Of a DNA stretch of 64,000 nt, positions 1 through 10,957 are shown one piece after another. The notes below the pieces were generated by a model. That model did no database searches. It was not told the DNA's origin and saw only the letters and a list, made by a program, of their open reading frames with translations. Origin of the DNA: Rehmannia glutinosa (Eukaryota > Streptophyta > Magnoliopsida > Lamiales > Orobanchaceae). The stretch lies in assembly GCA_016081115.2 (NCBI GenBank), contig CM071929.1, positions 1,922,001 to 1,986,000 on the forward strand. The letters are read 5' to 3'. Position 1 is the first letter of the stretch, and every line of letters begins with the position of its first letter. The position numbers were made by a program, and so were the translations under genes.

Positions 1-119
1 AGTGTATCAGAGCAAACATCTATGTTTACGAAAAAAAATATAGAGAAATTACAGATTTCTTATTCAATGTACAGAAGACTTACATACTTATGCCTTTACA
101 ATAGTTAATTACATGAAGG

Positions 120-1990
120 GGTAGACAACAACACTTCATCTCCTTCGCTGCCTCCTTCTTTCTTCATCAGCTCTGTCGTTTTCTGACCTTTTTCTCTTCT
201 TCTCTTCTTCTCTTCTTCAGCTGCTTTCTTTTTCTCATAAGCTTTTCTGGCATCTTCATCTCTTCTTTTTCTTTCTTGTCTCTCTTCCCACAGGTGAGTT
301 TGTCTTTTATTTTCTTCTTCGATTCACTTTACATATTCAGCATTGTTCTTGGCCACTTGCAAGTTGGCTACTTCGTCAAACCCAGCCCAATAAATCCCTC
401 ATTTCTTCCCTGAATCTATATATTCGATGTTTTTGGGTAGAGGTCTAGGTTTGAAACCTCTTCCTCCACTCGCTTCTACCTCTTCCTCCGGGTGTGTATT
501 GTCTTGGGGCCTTCTTCTTTCCAAAGAGTGACCCAGAGAGTGACTTCTCGGAGTCTGTTGCCTATCAGCTTCTTCGCACAACTTGAGGCCTTTTTCCCAA
601 TACAAGTCCCAAGTTTGGGCCATGGTCATGTTCTCGAAGTATCCCTCGGATGCGAGCGTCTTGAATTCAACAACAGATCTTGGCTCGGTTCCGACGTCTG
701 AAATGGCATCGGTGTCTCTTCTATAGGAATGCCTCCTTATTGTTTGTATGTCCATCGCACGGGCATCCATTTTTCTTTCAATCTCCGTCATCTCTGATTC
801 TACTATTTTCCTCTTCTCGGATATGGGCACAGCAGAGTGTTGGAGCGGCAGAGTCATTGGAAGTTTGCCGATTATGTCAGCTGTGACAAGTCCTTGTTGA
901 GGGGTTCTAGCAACCATTAAAGTCATGTCTTTCGAACCTTCTCACCTCAACTGATTTTCCCTTTTCTTTCTTCTGCTCTTCAGCTGTCTTCTCCTTCACA
1001 GCTGCGTCCTTCTTCTCAGCTGCGGATCCTTTCAACGTCTTTAGGTATTCCTCTTCCCCCTTTTTGGCATCATCAAAGGAGAGAGAAACCCCTGGAAACA
1101 TGCCAGCAAGCATGAAATCTAGGCGACTTATAGCTGAGTTCTGCTTGGATTCTGCTGCGGAGTATGCTGCTCGAAATTCTGAGCGAGTGGCGTTGGATTC
1201 GGCTGTCACCAACTTCATTTCAGCCATAAGAAGGCTGAATTTTTCATTTTTGTTCTTCTCTACGCGCAGAAGTTCTTTGCGATGAAATTCGCGCAGCAGT
1301 TCCATTTCTGTGGTATGAGAAGTATGCATTCTATCAATGTTTTCTTACATCCTCTTCTTCATGCCAGCATTATCAGCGCTCCAGATTAGCATCTTATTGT
1401 ACAATGCTTTGAAGTATCGAACTTGTTCCACGCGCATTGTCTGCTGCTGTTGCCACCATTCCCGGATCCTGACTATGATTCCACGCAGGTCGGCTATAAG
1501 ATTAGCATCTCTGTTATCCAGCCGCATATCCAATGAGGCCTGGTGCCTTTCCATCTTCTCAATCTCCGCAAATATTCCCTTGAAGACTTGTCGAACCTCA
1601 GTTGTCATCTCTGTCTCAGATGGCGGCCAAGCAGCATCAAAATCAAAATCTGCTAGGACGATGGTATCTGTGGGAATGACTGGATCAGGTTTATGGAAAC
1701 GTTGTTGATCTCTAGCTGATTCTTCATCAAGATCAGGCAGCTCTAATATGAAAAGGAAAGTTTGTTCAAACGCATCATCACGAACATAGGGAATCTGTTC
1801 AACTGTGACTTGTGGCCGTGATGTGCCTGGTTGAGTCGATTCTGCTGTAGTTTTGGGAGCTTGCGCGTTGGTAATTGACCGTGAATTAGCCGGGTCTAGT
1901 TGTGGTATTGACCCGGTGGCCGAGCCTCAATTTGTCTTAATGCCTTCGTCGGTCTCATTGGTTTTTCCATATGAGTTTGTCCGGGTCTCG
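120..1990 (-). pseudogene. C-terminal part of the SIRE third ORF (coiled-coil, Lys/Glu-rich)
   Basis: Three minus-strand frames follow one another with small gaps: 1608-1345, 1329-907 and 926-399. They then continue in other frames to about 120 as a Lys/Glu/Arg-rich tail. The residues suggest long helices (for example the stretch around LRGIIVRIREWW, and EKNKNEKFSLLMAEMKLV). This is the usual makeup of the C-terminal half of the extra ORF carried by SIRE-type elements in asterids. The function of the protein is not known. The frames are probably one ORF broken by indels, because the composition is continuous across the breaks. Confidence 0.6.
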
Positions 1991-2039
1991 GTCGATCGAT
2001 AGCGTCATCGGACGATGATGAGACTTGTAGGGTGGCTCA

Positions 2040-3740
2040 TCATCAAAATTGAACTTTTGTGGCGACTTTGAATTACTCGCTTACTCGTCTTGGGAAGAAC
2101 ATCCTCACCGAGTCGGTTGGACTTGCAAAAGGGGATGACTCGGCCTCATCTTCACCTTCGATCCGAAATGTTACATGGGGTTGTCTTGGGAATCGTGAAG
2201 GGCACTTATCTCCTTCTCGGATGCATCGATGATAACTGGAGGGATGTTCGTGCTTACGCCTCTTTACCTCGGGAAGTCTCAACCTCCCGTAGGCCTTGAT
2301 ACCTCTGCCGCAGTCTCAAGCGCGGCAAGGCTGGACAATCCCTTCGCTGCACTCACTTTTGTCTTGGGGTCTTCAACGGTGGCATCCGGGGAGTCTCAAC
2401 TCCGTGGATTGCACTTTCATTACCAGTGTTAACTCCCGGGCGAGTAACCATCATGTGCCTCGATTGCATCGTCGGCGTCCTCGACTGCAGAGCGGTTGGC
2501 ACTTCAGTGAGAAAGTCTCAACGTCCGAGCTTCTTGGTGACAACTTGTCTGTGTTTCGTTTTCTTTTTCCGTCTCACTTCTCCTCCGAGATTCATGGTGG
2601 AGTTATCCTGCAAACAACCTCCGACCTAGGCTGCGGTGGAGGAGTTTCCCCCGGTGGCACACCGGTGAGTGACTTGGATTGGGGTCACTTTCCTCCGAAC
2701 TCCTTGTTTCCTTTGAGTGTTCAGTAGTTGGGGCGGTGGTAAGACACTTTCAATAGGGGTTGGCTCGACTTGGGTCCCCAAGTTCCCGGTTTCATTGCCA
2801 TCTCCTTAGAACATTCCTCAGTGAGTGGGAAAGTGGTCGCAGCAACAACGATTTGCAATGCCGCACCACCCCCATAGGGTCAATTTTTATTTGTGATTTG
2901 GAAGACTCTGCAAGGCCTTCCCATTTGTTGCTCATGTAGGATCCGGATTCCCGCATGGCTTCTTTGCATCTCTAATTCTTTAGTCGCAGAAGCAGGTCCG
3001 GTCTTCATCGCTCTGAAAGCATGTCAAGATGCGGATGAGTATGATCGGTGGTTCAGTTAGAGGATCGACATGGCATTCTCACGAGCCGCTTCCTCTGCCG
3101 CCCTAACTGTTCGTTCGTTCTCTTTTCGAATTTGCAACATATTGATGCGATTATCCTCATCAAGGGCTTCAAGACAAGATCAACTTCAAGGAACCGAAGA
3201 GTTCCTCCTTCTCCTCAATAAACTCTGGGTGTTCAAACTGCACCCTAGAGTGACTCAACTTCCACTTTCTCCATTCTCGCATGAGCACGATTTTGGATGT
3301 CCGGATATGGTGGAGAGAGCATGATCACATCATCATCATCATCTTCCTGACGAACTTCTTTCTCGGGAATGGAGGGTAGCAGGTTTGAGGGTTCTTTGCT
3401 CTTCACCCTCGGCGTCGTCTGTCGCAGGTGGAGACACATTCCTATCGACAGGAGACTTAGCTGGCTCAGCTGTTACTAGCTCCTCAGTTGTTCGATCCAC
3501 AAGCTGTGTCTTCGGCTTGCCTCTGCTTTGATCGGCCTCATCGATTTGGCGATTTCATCAATAATCTCGGAGACTCTACTTCTCCAAATTTGTTTTATTG
3601 ATCTGTTCGGTGAGTGGAGATAACTCGGCCCGTTTTCTCAAGCTACGAGCGCTTGAAGATTCTTCTTCTTTTGGTTTTTAATAGGGGAACGTCTGGTTCC
3701 ACTTCCTCCGATTCCTCGAAGGTAAAGGCCTTCAGATTGT
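2040..3740 (-). pseudogene. Degenerate middle part of the SIRE third ORF
   Basis: No long frame survives on either strand. Short minus-strand pieces such as 3439-3245 are rich in Ser, Pro, Glu and Lys, as expected for the disordered linker between the conserved N-terminal domain and the coiled-coil tail. Plus-strand frames here (for example 2296-2727) look like shadows. I see no other feature in this stretch. Confidence 0.4.
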
Positions 3741-3741
3741 C

Positions 3742-4776
3742 TTAGAGGCATTTTGCGCTTTTCGTCTTGCCTTGGATCTCTTCTTCTTCAGTCCAGGAGA
3801 AGGTACTAAGGATTCCTTCTCTGCTGCGGCTGCAGGGGCAGGAGACACGGCTGCAGGGGCAGGTGACTCGGCTGCAGGGACAGGTGCATCTTTCGTTTTC
3901 TTTCTTTGCTTTGGGCAACGATCTTCTTTCGGCTACATGGGCGACTTTCTTCTTCGGAGGAGACAACATTTTTTTCCTCGGGGCGGTGATTCCCCCCCAT
4001 TTGGTATCCGTTCTCTTGGCATAAGCTCTCTTCTGAGCTCCTGGAAGATTTGATTGGAACATTTTCTTGTTGACATGGAACGCTTTTCCATGTCGGAGTG
4101 GAATACCCTTCACCTCCATCAGCCGGCCAATAACAAGGCCATACCCCAAAGATCCTCCGAATGATCCGTCTTCCTTGAAAGATTTATTTCCAACATTTTG
4201 GCAGAGTCTGCTGTATACAAACTCAGCCCAGTTTACCTTCTTTTCCTCCATGATCGCCGCCATCACGATCAGCTTAGTTTTGGAAAGCTAATTAAAGCTT
4301 CCAAATTTGATGTCTACGCACTTGGCAACAATATCCAGCAATTTGTGGTAATCTTCCTTCAGCAGCTTCTTATCAGTTGTGTAAACCACCTTCGCAGCAC
4401 AGTCAGGTTTGGCCACTTCCTTCCATGCAGCAGCCAGGTTTACATCAGCTTCATAGATCTCCGACACTCCTTCCTCCGGTAGCAAACAGTGTTTTGCCAA
4501 ATCCTTGGCAGTGATTATGAATTCTTTTCCGTGAACAGAGGACTTGATGCCCTCGTCGTGAACTTCAGCGTTCACATAGAACTGCGCGACCTCCTCCACG
4601 TAGGTCTTTTGAAACTCCATTGTGAGAAAGGGTTTCAGCCCAGACTTTTCCACTTTCTCAGCTATTTTCTTCACAAGGGTTTTGTCGAACCCCAGTTTGA
4701 TCATTCCTTCAAAATCCACGGTAGACCCAGTGTGGATTTGTTTTCCCAACTTAACAAAATCGTAAGTAGATGCCAT
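3742..4776 (-). pseudogene. Conserved N-terminal domain of the SIRE third ORF (putative plant transposon protein)
   Basis: The minus-strand frame from ATG 4776 (MASTYDFVKLGKQ) runs 162 codons to 4288 and continues after one frame break in 4266-3742 (starting near NWAEFVYSRLCQNV). Motifs such as FYVNAEVHDEGI and AKHCLLPEEGVSEIYE fit the putative plant transposon protein domain found in third ORFs of SIRE- and Athila-type elements. The ORF is in the sense orientation downstream of pol, the position of env-like ORFs in SIRE1. I see no convincing signal peptide or membrane helix here, so envelope function is not supported. The second piece ends in a low-complexity run of Cys-Pro-Cys-Ser repeats at about 3800-3890. 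Confidence 0.7.
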
Positions 4777-5329
4777 TTCTTGAAGATTTACCGAACGAAA
4801 CTTTGAAAATGTGCTTTGAAAATCTGTAGGGTTTCGAGAGAGAAATTTCTTTCTTTGCTTTTGGGAGAGATGAACAATTTGTGTAAAGTGAGAGAAAAAT
4901 GGACGAAATGGTATATGTATGGGTTATGAAAAGACGTGCGGATGGTTTTTGAAATTAGATTGAGATCGGGCGGCTCATTTTGCACGCCGATTAACATTTA
5001 ATTTTCGCATTTAATGCGGCAAAGCATTTATATCCAATCATAAGCTTGGTATGCGACTTTTTGATGTACACGTCATAATTACGCTGACGTCATTCTTAAA
5101 AATATTCCCGCTTAGTAGAAACGACTGCGTTTTTGTCACTTTGCTCATAAATGACTCAGCTTGCTTCTTAGCTGATTCAATTCTTCTCTCTTTTCACATA
5201 GGTACTCATTTGTCAGCTAACTTGATGCAACTGATTTTCCGATACAGCTGACTCACTTAGCTGATTTATACTTAGCTTCATTTTTATCTTTTCTCGTTTC
5301 ATCTTTTCTCCTTGAATCTTCTGAGTGTT

Positions 5330-5747
5330 AACTCAGCTCAATTAACCCTAGCTCATACTTGAGTTCTTCAAATCTTGATTCACATAATGGCTTTGTGAAT
5401 ATGTCATCTAATTGTTTATCGGTTGAGATATATTCCAAGTGATGTCCTTCTTTTCAACATGATCTCTTATGAAATGATATCTAACATCAATGTGCTTTGT
5501 TCTTGAGTGCAACACAGATTTTGAGTGATTGCAATAAACTTGTGTTATCACACATAATTGGAATCTCTCTTTCTTCAACATCATAATCTCTCGGTTGTTG
5601 TCTCATCCCTAAGACTTGGGCACAATAGCCGCCATGACTATGCTATGTATTCGTGTGGATGTGGCTATTGAATTTTTGCTTGCTAAACCATGAAATTAAC
5701 CTATTTCAAGCATTTGACATGTATCCAAGTACTTTCTTCTGTCCACT
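5330..5747 (-). pseudogene. Copia RNase H remnant
   Basis: Directly downstream of RT on the minus strand, pieces of the copia RNase H domain can be read in changing frames. These include a GYSDSDFGG-like start near 5760-5740 and a DKQLDDIFTKPL-like end near 5420-5385. The latter marks the C-terminus of copia polyproteins. Several indels separate the pieces, so no continuous frame exists. The domain would degrade the RNA strand during reverse transcription. Confidence 0.65.
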
Positions 5748-6752
5748 CTACATCCAAAGATAGTGAGTCCGAGTAACCAATAAGCTTGAATCCTCCTTCC
5801 TTTGGATACCATAAGCCGAGACTTCCTGGCATCCCTTCAAATACCTTAGGATTCTCTTAGTTGTTGCGGTCATATGGCTTTCTTTTGGTGCGATTGAAAT
5901 CTTGCACATACACCTACGAAAGAAAGGTGATGTCCGCCTACTTTTGTGAGATAGAAGCGGTGAACCAATGAGTGCTCTGTATCTTGTTTGATCCACAGGC
6001 TTGCCATCTGCATCCATATCCATCTTGACAGATGTATTCATTGGTATTTTCACAGAAGATTTCTCTTCCATACCAAATTTCTTCATTAAATCTCTGGTAT
6101 ACTTTGTTTGACTTATGAAGATTCCATCCTTCAGCTGTTTAACTTGAAGTCCTAGAAAACATGTCAGCTCTCCCATCATGCTCATCTCAAATTTGCCTTG
6201 CATGAGGTTTGAGAATTTATCACACAGCTCTTTGTTTGTAGATCCAAATATAATGTCATCCACATATATTTGAAAAAGCATTATACTCTCTCCATCTTGA
6301 ATTCTGAAGAGTGTTCTATCCACTTTGCCTTTGGTGAATCCATTATCTGTTAGGAATTGAGATAATGTATCATACCATGCTTTTGGTGCCTGTTTCAATC
6401 CATAAAGAGCTTTCTTGAGCTTGTACACCTTATCTCCAAGAGTCTTCTGCTCAAATCCTGGAGGTTGTTCAACATAGACTTCTTCTTCCAATAATCCATT
6501 TAAGAATGCACTTTTGACATCCATTTGATATACAATGAAGTTCTTGTGTGCAGCATAGGCAAGAAATATTCTTATTGCTTCTAATCTTGCAACAGGGGAA
6601 AATGTTTCATCAAAATCTATTCCCTCTTCTTGGAAATACCCTTTGGCTACCAATATTGCTTTGTTTCTTACCACAGAACCTTCTTCATTCATTTTGTTTC
6701 TGAAAACCCATTTTGTGCCAATAACATTTTGATGAGTTGGTCTTTGAACCAA
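5748..6752 (-). CDS. Copia reverse transcriptase domain (RVT_2 type)
   Basis: A 334-codon open frame. It begins near NVIGTKWVFRNKMNEEG, the usual entry to the copia RT. It continues with DETFSPVARLEAIRIFLA, YQMDVKSAFLNG, the GLKQAPKAWY motif and the catalytic YVDDIIFGS box, with two of the three catalytic aspartates in the DD pair. It ends near ILRYLKG. The enzyme copies element RNA into DNA in virus-like particles. The frame runs on from integrase upstream and breaks before RNase H downstream. It is the best-preserved part of the element, which suggests a fairly recent insertion or that many of the other breaks are sequence errors. Confidence 0.93.
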   Translation of the reverse strand: MVQRPTHQNVIGTKWVFRNKMNEEGSVVRNKAILVAKGYFQEEGIDFDETFSPVARLEAIRIFLAYAAHKNFIVYQMDVKSAFLNGLLEEEVYVEQPPGFEQKTLGDKVYKLKKALYGLKQAPKAWYDTLSQFLTDNGFTKGKVDRTLFRIQDGESIMLFQIYVDDIIFGSTNKELCDKFSNLMQGKFEMSMMGELTCFLGLQVKQLKDGIFISQTKYTRDLMKKFGMEEKSSVKIPMNTSVKMDMDADGKPVDQTRYRALIGSPLLSHKSRRTSPFFRRCMCKISIAPKESHMTATTKRILRYLKGCQEVSAYGIQRKEDSSLLVTRTHYLWM

Positions 6753-8119
6753 TTCCCATACTTTGTTTCTTTCAAACCGATTGACTCTTCTTGCATGGCT
6801 CGAATCGAATGTGCATCATCCAATGCTTGGGACACATCTTTTGGCTCTATTTGGGAAATAAAGCAAGTGAACATTGCTTCTTGTTGAGCTCGGATCTGGT
6901 TCTTACACCGTCTCTTACATCTCCAATGACTAGTTCTGGTGGATGGTCTCTTAGCCATCTCACATCCGGTTGGAGTAAGTTAGCGGGGTTCGATAGTCTT
7001 GCACCAGGTTGTGTTGTCTTGAGCGACTCTTTCATCATCACTTAGTCTAGAGATTTTCCGGTGTCTTTGAGATTGACTATCTCATCTTCACCTTGATTAA
7101 TTACTCCGGTTTCAACTTCAACATAGGGACTCTTACGTATAGTTGGTCGATTGGTTTATCGCCTAACTCTTCAATGTCTTCTCCATTTACATTAGGTTCA
7201 TCAAAACCACCACATGGATAGACTCTTCGTGACCATAGTCCTTTTGTTCAACACTCTATAGGCTTTGCATTGGTGAGTATCCCAAGAAGATACCTTCATC
7301 GACTTTAGCATCAAATGCCTTTAGATTATTCTTCCCATTATTGTGGATGAAGCATTTACAACCAAATATTTTAAAGTATGCAACATTTGGCTTTCTCCTG
7401 CCCCATTTCATAGGGAGTCTTTGTCAAATTTGTCTGTTTATCATACATCTATTTTGAGTATATCATTCGGTGTTTATGGCTTGACCCCAAAATCTTTTAG
7501 CGACCATTTGACCTAACATGGTCCTTGCGGCTTCCTTGAGAGTTTCTGTTCCTCCTTTTCGCAACTCCATTCTCTGCGGAGTTCTAGCTGCAGAGATAGT
7601 TCATGCAATACCATTTTCAACACAATCGAGTTATTATTCCATTTACAAACTCGAGTTCTCTGTCGAGATCTTATCTTTATAATGGTCCGACTCTTCTCAT
7701 TTTGAACTCTTTTCATCGGTTGGTAACTTCGCAAGGTTTTTTTTTTTACACATGAAAATTGTCCACGTATATCTTGAATAATCATCCACCACTACTAGAG
7801 TGTATTTCTTTCCACTTATATTGGCTCAACAGGACTAAATAGATCCATATGCGTAGATGCAATATCCTTGTTGAAGATGGACTTGACTTCTCTTTAAATG
7901 ATGATTTAATCTACTTTCCCATCCGGCATGCATCACAAACACTTTCCTTTCAGATCTTGAGTCCGGGAGTCCTTCTACAAGATTACTCCTTGCAAGCTTG
8001 TTAATTGTCTTGAAATTCGGATGACTAAACTTCTTGTGCCCACACCAACTTAATTCGGTTGTACTCTTTGCTAACAAACAAGTGCTTGGTGTGGCAGTCG
8101 ACCAATCTACCACATACAT
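6690..8119 (-). pseudogene. Copia GAG-pre-integrase and integrase, frameshifted
   Basis: On the minus strand the gag_pre-integrase part is visible at 8119-7835 (HPNFKTINKLARSNLVEGLP). The integrase core follows in a different frame near 7820-7740, with LVVVDDYSRYTW containing the second catalytic aspartate of the DDE set. Further down (7785-7513) the frame is again broken. The 6958-6689 piece (SQALDDAHSIRAMQEE) is the linker that leads into RT. Integrase would insert the cDNA into the genome. Multiple frameshifts and stops make this copy non-functional as written. Confidence 0.75.
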
Positions 8120-8182
8120 GTTCTTTTGTCTGGATCATTGCAACACTACTTCATTTGATTCAGTGTCTTTGATTTGGCACAC

Positions 8183-8428
8183 TCACATGTTGAATCTAAC
8201 ATTATAGCCCTTGTCACAGAGTTGGTTGATGCTTAGTAAGTTGAAATTTAGGCCTTCAACATATGCAACATCGGTGATTTCTAATCCATTTTTCTTGATG
8301 GATCCAGTGCCTCTTATTTCCCATTGAGCTTCATTTCCTCCAAATATGACTTTTGCGCCTCTAATCTCCTTGAACTTTGATAGATTTTTCTTGTTTCCTG
8401 TCATGTGTCTGGAACAGCCACTATCCAT
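8183..8428 (-). pseudogene. Copia aspartic protease fragment
   Basis: The frame contains LDSGCSRHMTGNKKN-type sequence with the D-S-G catalytic triad of retropepsins at its start, followed by IRGTGSI and LLSINQLCDKGYNV. These are standard landmarks of the protease-to-integrase junction in SIRE-type copia elements. The enzyme would cleave the gag-pol polyprotein. It lies between gag and integrase, as expected. The upstream linker (8601-8401) is in another frame. Confidence 0.85.
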
Positions 8429-8666
8429 GTACTAGGTTCCTTGGCACTCAGCTGTTCTTTGAACCTGCAATCAAGGGAATTAGTTTTTAGGTACCCATAC
8501 TTGCCTGGGTCCTGAGGGGTTAGTGCTGTAAGGTGATCCAACCAACCTATAGCCAAATGATTTGACTCTAAGGGGTTGCCATCTATCTGTGCCATAATCA
8601 TAATTCACTTTGGCAAATTGCTTGGGGGCTTTAGGTTCATACAACTGTCTCTTTTGTCCGTATGCA

Positions 8667-8684
8667 TGTGTGTGTGTGTGTGTG
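8667..8684. repeat. (TG)n microsatellite
   Basis: Perfect TG repeat of about nine units inside the degenerate gag-PR linker of the copia element. Confidence 0.9.
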
Positions 8685-9156
8685 TTTTAGCAATTGCCTT
8701 CTTTGGGTAATTGTGATATCTCCGAGTGTAGTGCTTGGGTGCATATGTGTGCGATAATGGCTTTGTTGCCTTTGGAATGACCTTTGCTCGATTCTAGGTC
8801 TTTGCCATTTTGGCATGTATTCCATAGGTCTTGGCCGATATTTCACATTATTCCAATCACTTGACTTGGGTAGTATCTACCATTCCATCATTTGTTTTCC
8901 TTTGATAGAACTTACTGGGGATTTACGGTAGCTTTGTTTCTTCTTCACAGAGTACTTTTTGTTTGAGTTTCTTTGAGGAACTCTATTTGGATTTCTTCTC
9001 ATTGCCCTCTCAAAGATACTCAATGGTTTGTTTTCCTTTTCCCTTTATATCCTAGGCCAGTTTGTTTGTGATTGTGCTTAGGAATGAATGTGTGTGCAAT
9101 ATTTGGTGTTTTGGATTTTTGAGATGCTTCATTACTTGAAGATCCTTTTTCCAAGA

Positions 9157-10829
9157 TCACTCTTGAGTTTGACTATGCACAAAGGAATTGAATCCTATGC
9201 ATGTCTTGTCTCCACATCCTTTTTGGCTCATAATAAGGTCATCCAATGATTTAGATGCCTTTGTGAATGAAGCAATCACATTTTTGAGATCATTTTCGCT
9301 CTTTTCTATAGCAGCTATCTCTGCTATTAGTTTAGCATTTTCAGCCTTAAGCTCTTTGTTCTCATCAGCTATGTGACTTAGAGTACTCAGCTCCTTAGTC
9401 ATTTTGTGAGTTTTGCTTTTAATTTGTTGTTTTCCTCATTTAATAGTGAGTGTGAGGATTTAATGTGCTCAAAATCTTTCATCATTTTGCCTAATGAATC
9501 ATAAAGATCAGTGGGTGATGAAGTGTGTATGTCACAATCACTATCACTAGAATCTGAATGAGATGAGTTAGAGTGTACATCATCTTCCTGGTCCAGGTTG
9601 ATCTTGTTCTTTAGCCATTAGGACAGTTAAGGCTTCTTCTTCAGAGTCACTTGAGTAGTCGGCTTCACTACTCTCTGAAGTCTGTCACGCTTCTTTTGAC
9701 TTAAATTTGTGTCGGCGGTCTCGGTGACCAACATTGCTCTTTTCTTTTCTTGCTTTCTTTCTCTCAAGACTTTTCTTTCTTCTTCATTCTGTATTTATTC
9801 ACTACAGGATATGGATGATCAATGGCAAAGTGTCTGGTTGTCCGCAATTCCAACACATGTTTTCAACTTTTTGATCGGACTCTCTCATTTCTTGGGTTGT
9901 CGGCTCTTTGATATTCGACCTTCGATACTCGGCTCTCTTTGGCGGCCTCTCTTCCCTTGACTTGGAGGGAGCTGAATGTCTTCTGGAAGATTCACCTTTG
10001 TTCCTTTTGTAGTTCTTGTTGAAGAACTTATTGAATCTTTTAACCATCAAGGCAATTTCCTCCTGGTCAATGACTTCTTTGGTTTGACTCTCTTCCCTTC
10101 CTTGACTATGAGTGCAGTTGTTTTGGGCACAACTATCTCCTCTTGATCTTTTCTTCTCAGCTCAAACTCATAGGCTTTGAGGTCTGAGAATAGTTCATGG
10201 TTGGATGTTTTTGATAAGTCCATCAAGTGTCTTAGAGCCATGGTCTTCATTTCCCACTCAGCTGGGAGGCTCCTCAGTATCTTCATACACATCTCATTCT
10301 CGTGTGTATTCTTTCCCAAGTCTTTGAGAGCTCATTTGTAATTTCGATGAATCTAGCATCCGGTGATCCGTTGTTTCACCGCAAGCATTTTAAAATTTTC
10401 AAATTTTTGAACAACAACAGATAATTTGTTTTCCTTGATTTGCTCAGATCCTTCACAAATTAAGGTTAATTTATCCTAGATTTCTTTGGTTGTTTTGCAA
10501 GATTTGACTTTGTTGAACATGACTTTGTCCAAAGTCTTGTAAAGTATATCCTTGGCCACATTGTCAAGGTTGTATCTTTTTTTATCATCATTTGTCCATT
10601 CAGCTCTTGGCTTTTCAACCATAGCTGGTCTGGGAGGAGCATCCTCCTCTTCTTCAGCTGCAGCAGCTCTCCTTGCAGCTGTGTTCACCTTCATTATTTG
10701 CAGTGGCCCATCCCCTATCACTATCCACATCTCATCATGTAAAGCTGATAGATGAGCCTGCATACGTATTTTCCAGTCATCAAATTCTTCAATGGTAAAC
10801 ATAGGAATGCGTGTCAAATTTGCTTCCAT
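9157..10829 (-). pseudogene. Copia gag (capsid, zinc knuckle, coiled-coil tail)
   Basis: The start ATG at 10829 opens a 117-codon frame (FDDWKIRMQAHLSALHDEMW), the usual beginning of SIRE-type gag. It continues in 10319-10047 (MKILRSLPAEWEMKTMA, typical UBN2/capsid sequence). In 10050-9802 the frame ends in CWNCGQP, the first half of a CCHC zinc knuckle, before it shifts. The 9402-9157 piece is a coiled coil (DENKELKAENAKLIAEI) ending in SLDDLIMSQKGCGDKT, close to the conserved gag tail of this lineage. The four pieces are one gene broken by indels. Gag packages the element RNA. Confidence 0.85.
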
Positions 10830-10943
10830 GGTAATAACTTTGTTGTTTTAAAAATGGCTTTTGGAAGAACAAGTGTTAACAACTTCTTTGAAAGATTGGA
10901 AATCTAGTTCAAGAACTGATCATCGGGAAGGCTCAATGAACAA

Positions 10944-10955
10944 CCGTCGATACCA
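10944..10955 (-). promoter_or_regulatory. Primer-binding site (initiator-Met tRNA type)
   Basis: On the minus strand TGGTATCGACGG lies 2 nt inside the 5' LTR. The first seven bases match the standard TGGTATCAGAGC complement of initiator tRNA-Met; the last five have drifted. Confidence 0.7.
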
Positions 10956-10957
10956 CT

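Noticed and set aside
1..14. gtatcagagc resembles a plus-strand primer-binding site
   Set aside because: The surrounding element is on the minus strand and its coding tail ends near base 120; no plus-strand LTR or gag follows. Probably chance.
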